Source: Betaproteobacteria bacterium
Lineage (GTDB): Bacteria > Pseudomonadota > Gammaproteobacteria > Burkholderiales > SG8-39
NCBI GenBank assembly: GCA_007280315.1
Contig: QYQC01000191.1
Location: 1 to 13,158 of the forward strand
Direction: 5' to 3'
DNA: 13,158 bases
Below the pieces are notes generated by a model that made no database searches, had not been told where the DNA came from, and worked only from the letters and a program-made list of their open reading frames with translations. How positions within the stretch are numbered: position 1 is the first letter of the stretch; each line of letters starts with the position of its first letter. A program made the position numbers and the translations under genes. Below, piece after piece: positions 9,151-13,158 of this stretch.

Positions 9151-10641
9151 CTACGCGGCGGCTTCGCGCAGCGGTTTCATATCCAGGCGCAGCCCGATCG
9201 ACTTCCATTCGTCGGCTTCGTCAGCGAGCGCCGCTGCGCTCAGCGGACGTTGCTCCTGCAGCGTATCCGGCAGCAACAAACGAAAGCCGCTGTCGGTCAG
9301 TTCGCATGCAAACGGCGGCGGATCAAGCTCGGTGCGGCTGCGACAAAACAGGCTCGCCAGGCGCAGACAGAACACCAACTCCCAGTCGCGCGGGACCGGA
9401 CTCAGGTCGAGCAGTTTGGACAGCTTGCCACGGTGGGCGAGCACCAGTTGCGCCAGCTGCGACTGCTCCATGCGGGAGAAGCCGGGCATATCGGCGTTGG
9501 CAATGATGTAGGCCGAATGTTTGTGGTAGCCGTTGTGGGCTATGGAGATGCCGATCTCGTGCAGGGCGGCAGCCCAGGCGAGCGTCTGATCCGCGTGAGG
9601 GTCGTTCTCGGCGCCGCTCAAATTGCGATACAGGCCGCCCGCCAGTTCCGCCACGCGCTGCGCCTGTGCCGTATCGACGTGGTAGCGGCGCATGAACTGG
9701 CGCACCGTGACCTCGCGCATGTCGTGCTTCTGCACGCGGCCGAGCAAATCGTAGAGCACGCCCTGGCGCAGCGCAGCGTCCGACACGCTCATGTGCTCGA
9801 TGCCAAGCTCGGCGAACGCCGCGCACATGATGGCCAGGCCGCCCGGCAGTATGAACGCGCGGTCCTCGCGCAGACCGGGCAAGTCCAGACGTTCGACCTC
9901 GCCCGCCTTGAGAAACGCGCTGCGCAGCTTGTCCAGGCCGGAGGCCGAGATGCCATGCTCACTCCAGCCGCTGGCTTCGACAATGGAAGCGATCGAGCGG
10001 GCGGTTCCCGAGGAGCCGACCGCCTCGGACCAGCCGAGCCGGGTGTACTGCTTGACGATGGTCTGCAGCTCGTTCCTCGCCGCGAGTTCGGCCTGTTTGA
10101 ACGTGGACTTCTCGATCCTGCCGTCGGCAAAGTATTTCATGCTGAAACTGACGCAACCCATGTACAGACTATCCATCAGCTCCGGCTCGACGCCGGTACC
10201 AATGATGAATTCGGTCGAGCCACCGCCGATATCCATCACCAGGCGCTTGTCCCGGCTGAGCGGCAGGCTGTGCGCCACACCGAGGTAGATCAGCCGCGCC
10301 TCTTCGCGCCCGGCAATGACTTCGATGGGGAAACCCAGCGCCTCCTTGGCCTCGGCCAGGAACTGGCGCGAATTCTTGGCCACGCGCAGCGTATTGGTTC
10401 CAACTACGCGCACCGCCTCCGCCGGAAAGCCGCGCAGCCGGTCGGAGAACCGCCGCAGCGCGTCCAGCGCGCGCACCTGCGTGGCGCGGTCGATGCGCTT
10501 GTCGCGCGTCAGCCCGGCGCCCAGGCGCACCTGTTCGCGCAGGCCGTCGAGCAGATAGATCTGGTTATCGACGACGCGGCCGATCTGCAGGTGAAAGCTG
10601 TTGGAGCCCAGGTCCACAGCGGCTAAAGTTTCGTATTGCAT
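9151..10641 (-). CDS. ppx: Exopolyphosphatase (Ppx/GppA family)
   Basis: Ppx releases phosphate processively from the ends of polyphosphate; its paralogue GppA hydrolyses pppGpp. The 496-residue protein has the ASKHA-fold phosphatase domains (about 5-305): phosphate loop AAVDLGSNSFHLQIG at 7-21, GREEARLIYLG at 111-121 with the catalytic Glu, DIGGGSTEF at 137-145, and GSSGTARSIASI. A C-terminal HD-like helical domain follows (about 310-496), with HADQTLAWAAALHEIGISIAHNGYHKHSAYI, which favours the long Ppx type. It is divergent from ppk1, the polyphosphate synthase, so Ppx rather than GppA is preferred, although dual activity is possible. The ATG at 10641 follows AAGG about 10 bases upstream. 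It ends 28 bp from the sixA stop, in convergent orientation. Confidence 0.94.
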   Translation of the reverse strand: MQYETLAAVDLGSNSFHLQIGRVVDNQIYLLDGLREQVRLGAGLTRDKRIDRATQVRALDALRRFSDRLRGFPAEAVRVVGTNTLRVAKNSRQFLAEAKEALGFPIEVIAGREEARLIYLGVAHSLPLSRDKRLVMDIGGGSTEFIIGTGVEPELMDSLYMGCVSFSMKYFADGRIEKSTFKQAELAARNELQTIVKQYTRLGWSEAVGSSGTARSIASIVEASGWSEHGISASGLDKLRSAFLKAGEVERLDLPGLREDRAFILPGGLAIMCAAFAELGIEHMSVSDAALRQGVLYDLLGRVQKHDMREVTVRQFMRRYHVDTAQAQRVAELAGGLYRNLSGAENDPHADQTLAWAAALHEIGISIAHNGYHKHSAYIIANADMPGFSRMEQSQLAQLVLAHRGKLSKLLDLSPVPRDWELVFCLRLASLFCRSRTELDPPPFACELTDSGFRLLLPDTLQEQRPLSAAALADEADEWKSIGLRLDMKPLREAAA

Positions 10642-10681
10642 GACCGAATTACCTTAGCACCTGGAACTTGGACGCGCAATG

Positions 10682-10703
10682 AATTTGGCGTCAATTTGGC
10701 GCG
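10682..10703 (+). repeat. Tandem 11-bp repeat in the ppx-ppk1 intergenic region
   Basis: AATTTGGCGTC (10682-10692) is followed directly by AATTTGGCGCG (10693-10703), matching at 9 of 11 positions. A weaker relative, AACTTGGACGC, lies at 10665-10675. The 11-bp period is about one helical turn, as seen in direct-repeat operators such as Pho boxes, but the sequence is not the CTGTCAT Pho consensus. On the minus strand TTGACG (10694-10689) is a good -35 hexamer for ppx, though no matching -10 is seen. Confidence 0.5.
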
Positions 10704-10750
10704 ATCGTCGATCCATCCACTACCCCTCTGCACGAATCTCTGTGGCGCGC

Positions 10751-10756
10751 GATAAT
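10751..10756 (+). promoter_or_regulatory. Candidate -10 box for ppk1
   Basis: GATAAT matches the sigma-70 -10 consensus at five of six positions and lies 47 bp before the ppk1 ATG. The hexamer at the right distance upstream (CTGCAC, 10728-10733) is a poor -35, so an activator would be expected. Motif evidence only. Confidence 0.3.
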
Positions 10757-10803
10757 GCTGCTACGTTGTGCCATCTGGCCATGTTCCCAAAAAACCAAGT
10801 CCA

Positions 10804-12867
10804 ATGTCGGCGAAACAGAATCCGCTCCTCAACCGGGAAATAGGCTTCCTGGAATTCAATCGGCGCGTGCTCGCCCAGGCCGAGGACACGGACACGCCAT
10901 TGCTCGAGCGCCTGCGTTTTCTTTGCATCGTCAGCAGCAATCTGGACGAATTCTTCGAGATCCGCGTCGCCGAACTGAAGGAAACGATCAGCGTCAATCT
11001 GTCGAGCGTCGGACCCGAAGCCATGGATCCACGCGACGTGTTTGCCGCGGTCACCCGCATCGCGCACGATCTGGTGGAGCGCCAGTACCGGCTGCTGAAC
11101 GAGCATATCCTGCCGGAGCTGGAAAAGGCGGGGGTGCGTTTCCTGCGCCGCAACGATCTGAACGAAGCCCAGCGGACCTGGATACGCGAGTATTTTTTCA
11201 ACGAAATGATGCCCGTACTCACGCCGATCGGCCTGGATCCGGCGCACCCGTTTCCGCGCGTGTTCAACAAGAGCCTGAATTTTGCGGTCGAGTTGGAAGG
11301 TCGCGATGCGTTCGGCCGTGCCTCGCGCGCCGCCATCGTGCAGGCGCCGCGCATTTTGCCGCGCATGATCAAGCTGCCCGGCTCGCTGCGGCCGGGCAAG
11401 GAGCAGAGCTTCGTCTTCCTCTCCTCGGTCCTACACGAACACGCGTCCGAGTTGTTCGCCGGGATGAGCGTGCTCGGTTGCTTCCAATTTCGCGTAACCC
11501 GCAACAGCGACCTGTTCGTGGACGAGGAGGAAGTGAAGAACCTGCGCACTGCGCTGCAGGGCGAATTGCCGTTGCGCAACCTGGGCGCGGCAGTGCGCCT
11601 CGAGGTCGCAGACAATTGCACCCAGGCCATGGCCGATTTTCTGCTGCAGCAGACCGAGCTCGGCGCGGAGGATCTGTACCAGGTCAACGGTCCGGTCAAC
11701 CTGGTACGGCTGATGCAGATCCCCGACCTAATCAATCGGCCAGATCTGCAGTTTCCGCCGTTCCGGCCGGGACGACCCACGGCGCTGGAGAAACGCGCCG
11801 ATGTTTTCGCCGCAGTGCGCAAGAGCGACGTGCTGCTGCACCACCCGTTTCAGTCGTTCACGCCGGTGGTCAATTTCATCCAGGCAGCCGCCAAAGACTG
11901 CAAAGTGGTCGCGATCAAGCAGACCGTCTATCGCATCGGCACCGACTCCGCCATCATGGAAGCATTGATCGAAGCGGCCAGGAGCGGCAAAGAGGTAACC
12001 GTGGTGGTCGAATTGATGGCGCGCTTCGAGGAGGAAGCCAACATCAACTGGGCCGGGCGCCTGGAGGAAGTCGGCGCGCACGTAGTGTACGGCGTGGTCG
12101 CGCACAAGACCCATGCCAAGATGGCGCTGGTAGTGCGGCGCGAGGACGGCAAATTGCGCCGCTACGCGCACCTGGGCACCGGCAATTACCATTCACGCAC
12201 CGCGCGCCTGTACACCGATTTCGGCCTGCTCACCTGCAATCAGGATATATGCGCCGATGTGAACGAGGTGTTCAAGCAGCTCACCGGCCTGGGCAAGGCG
12301 GAAAAACTGCACCACCTATGGCAGGCGCCGTTCACGCTGCATCTGAACGTGATCGCCGCGATCAAGAACGAAACGCGCCTCGCCAAAGCGGGTAAGCCTG
12401 CGCGCATCATCGCCAAAATGAATGCGCTGCTCGAACCGAGCGTCATCAACGCGCTGTACGCAGCCTCGCAGGCGGGAGTGCGCGTCGACCTGGTGGTGCG
12501 CGGCGTATGCGCCCTGCGCCCCGGCGTGCCCGGGCTGTCCGAGCGCATCCGCGTGCGCTCGATCGTCGGCCGCTTTCTCGAACATACCCGCGTCTTCTAT
12601 TTCCATAACGACGGGGAGGAAAACGTCTACCTGTCCAGCGCCGACTGGATGAACCGAAACTTCTTCCGCCGCGTCGAAGTGTGTTTTCCGGTGCTCGACA
12701 AGAAACTCAAGCAGCGCGTCATCAAGGAAGGGCTCAAGCCCTACCTCAAGGACAACCGTCAAGCCTGGGACATGAACGCGGACGGGCAATACAAACGCAA
12801 GAATCCGCGCGGCACCCTGCCGCGCTCGGCGCAGCTCGGCCTGCTGGGAGAATTCGCGCGCGAGTGA
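10804..12867 (+). CDS. ppk1: Polyphosphate kinase 1
   Basis: Ppk1 reversibly transfers the terminal phosphate of ATP to polyphosphate and is the main polyP synthase. From the ATG at 10804 it is 687 residues, almost the length of the E. coli enzyme. The domains are: N-terminal helical (about 5-105, with REIGFLEFNRRVLAQA and SSNLDEFFEIRV), head (about 110-305), and two phospholipase-D-like catalytic domains. Domain C1 carries AHKTHAKM with H437, the expected autophosphorylated histidine, and YAHLGTGNYHSRTARLYTDF. Domain C2 has EHTRVFYFHNDGEENVYLSSADW with H594. A GTG at 10768 in frame would add twelve residues, but the ATG matches the family start. No strong Shine-Dalgarno is visible. It is divergent from ppx, with a DUF47 gene 162 bp downstream. 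Confidence 0.97.
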   Translation: MSAKQNPLLNREIGFLEFNRRVLAQAEDTDTPLLERLRFLCIVSSNLDEFFEIRVAELKETISVNLSSVGPEAMDPRDVFAAVTRIAHDLVERQYRLLNEHILPELEKAGVRFLRRNDLNEAQRTWIREYFFNEMMPVLTPIGLDPAHPFPRVFNKSLNFAVELEGRDAFGRASRAAIVQAPRILPRMIKLPGSLRPGKEQSFVFLSSVLHEHASELFAGMSVLGCFQFRVTRNSDLFVDEEEVKNLRTALQGELPLRNLGAAVRLEVADNCTQAMADFLLQQTELGAEDLYQVNGPVNLVRLMQIPDLINRPDLQFPPFRPGRPTALEKRADVFAAVRKSDVLLHHPFQSFTPVVNFIQAAAKDCKVVAIKQTVYRIGTDSAIMEALIEAARSGKEVTVVVELMARFEEEANINWAGRLEEVGAHVVYGVVAHKTHAKMALVVRREDGKLRRYAHLGTGNYHSRTARLYTDFGLLTCNQDICADVNEVFKQLTGLGKAEKLHHLWQAPFTLHLNVIAAIKNETRLAKAGKPARIIAKMNALLEPSVINALYAASQAGVRVDLVVRGVCALRPGVPGLSERIRVRSIVGRFLEHTRVFYFHNDGEENVYLSSADWMNRNFFRRVEVCFPVLDKKLKQRVIKEGLKPYLKDNRQAWDMNADGQYKRKNPRGTLPRSAQLGLLGEFARE

Positions 12868-12922
12868 TTTCCCGCGCGACTGCCCGGCGCATGCGCAACA
12901 GCAGCCCGACCAGGTTTTTTTC

Positions 12923-12937
12923 GCACGGCGGCCGTGC
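12923..12937. other. Short GC-rich hairpin between ppk1 and the DUF47 gene
   Basis: GCACGG pairs with CCGTGC around a three-base loop (CGG). On the plus strand a run of T (12915-12921) comes before the stem rather than after it, and only CTGTTGTTACA follows, so it is not a convincing terminator for ppk1. It overlaps the place where a -35 box for the DUF47 promoter would lie and could be an operator. The rest of the 162-bp gap holds nothing else I can support. Confidence 0.3.
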
Positions 12938-12941
12938 CTGT

Positions 12942-12950
12942 TGTTACAAT
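12942..12950 (+). promoter_or_regulatory. Candidate extended -10 promoter for the DUF47 gene
   Basis: TGTTACAAT (TG-n-TACAAT, -10 at 12945-12950) is identical to the candidate promoter before yhbY. It lies 79 bp before the DUF47 ATG. No good -35 hexamer is present. Confidence 0.4.
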
Positions 12951-13029
12951 CCAGCCTCAATCGGCGGCTTGGTTGGATCCGCTCCCGCTCCCTTACAGAC
13001 AACTAATTCATTTTCCCGCAGAGGCTGCC

Positions 13030-13158
13030 ATGTTCCGTCGCTTCATGCCACGCGAAGGCAAGTTTTTCGATCTGTTCAACCAGCACGCGGCGCTGATCGT
13101 CGAGGGCAGCCACGAACTGGCCGCGATCATGACCAACGGCGACGACCTCGAGCGCCGC
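13030..13158 (+). CDS. DUF47 family protein (PhoU-like phosphate transport accessory), partial
   Basis: Only the first 43 residues are in the window; the gene continues past the right edge. MFRRFMPREGKFFDLFNQHA followed by HELAAIMTNG matches the start of DUF47 proteins, which share the helical PhoU fold and are about 210-220 residues long. In many bacteria the gene is directly followed by pit, encoding a low-affinity phosphate or metal-phosphate transporter; that gene would lie outside this window. GAGG at 13021-13024 is a good Shine-Dalgarno for the ATG at 13030. Its position after ppk1 fits a phosphate-handling cluster. The family call rests on the N-terminus and context alone. Confidence 0.8.
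   Translation, partial: MFRRFMPREGKFFDLFNQHAALIVEGSHELAAIMTNGDDLERR

Noticed and set aside
9250..10626. A 458-codon plus-strand frame opposite ppx
   Set aside because: It is antisense to a clear Ppx with all motifs; the composition is that of a shadow frame.

Overview
The window looks like a chromosomal housekeeping segment of a high-GC betaproteobacterium. The evidence is the gene-family assignments and the betaproteobacterial-style order: rlmE and yhbY divergent, a carA-carB-greA block, bamE-dapB divergent from fur, and ppx divergent from ppk1. I cannot place it more precisely. No rRNA, tRNA, CRISPR, transposase, phage gene or defence gene was seen.

Layout. Positions 1-492 (-) hold the N-terminal part of rlmE, cut by the window edge, with yhbY (+) divergent from it. 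Positions 886-1028 are a short convergent zone carrying an exact 77-bp copy of the 3' end of greA. Positions 1030-5972 (-) are a pyrimidine/arginine precursor block, carA, a 29-codon ORF fitted exactly into the carA-carB gap, carB and greA, all on one strand with tiny gaps. Upstream of carA are a perfect TATAAT -10 and, just downstream of it, a strong hairpin in the presumed leader. Next come dapB (lysine and diaminopimelate synthesis) and bamE (outer-membrane assembly lipoprotein) on the same strand. fur (+) is divergent from bamE and is followed by a GDT1/TMEM165-family membrane protein (probably a Mn2+ exporter) that overlaps sixA by ATGA. ppx (-) converges on sixA. ppk1 (+) is divergent from ppx. 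At the right edge begins a DUF47 (PhoU-like) gene of the kind usually paired with a Pit phosphate transporter.

How the genes fit together. The left half is biosynthesis and RNA or transcription maintenance: carbamoyl phosphate synthase (CarAB), transcript-cleavage factor GreA, the 23S rRNA methyltransferase RlmE and the ribosome-assembly protein YhbY. The right half is metal homeostasis (Fur and the GDT1-family protein) plus a phosphate/polyphosphate cluster: polyP synthesis (Ppk1), polyP hydrolysis (Ppx), a phosphohistidine phosphatase (SixA) and a probable phosphate-transport accessory protein.

No wholly new multi-gene system is visible. The observations most worth checking are three. The first is the 77-bp greA-end repeat, whose exact length and strain-like flanks suggest an unmerged assembly overlap rather than biology. 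The second is the carA leader hairpin, a candidate attenuator. The third is the carA-carB linking micro-ORF.
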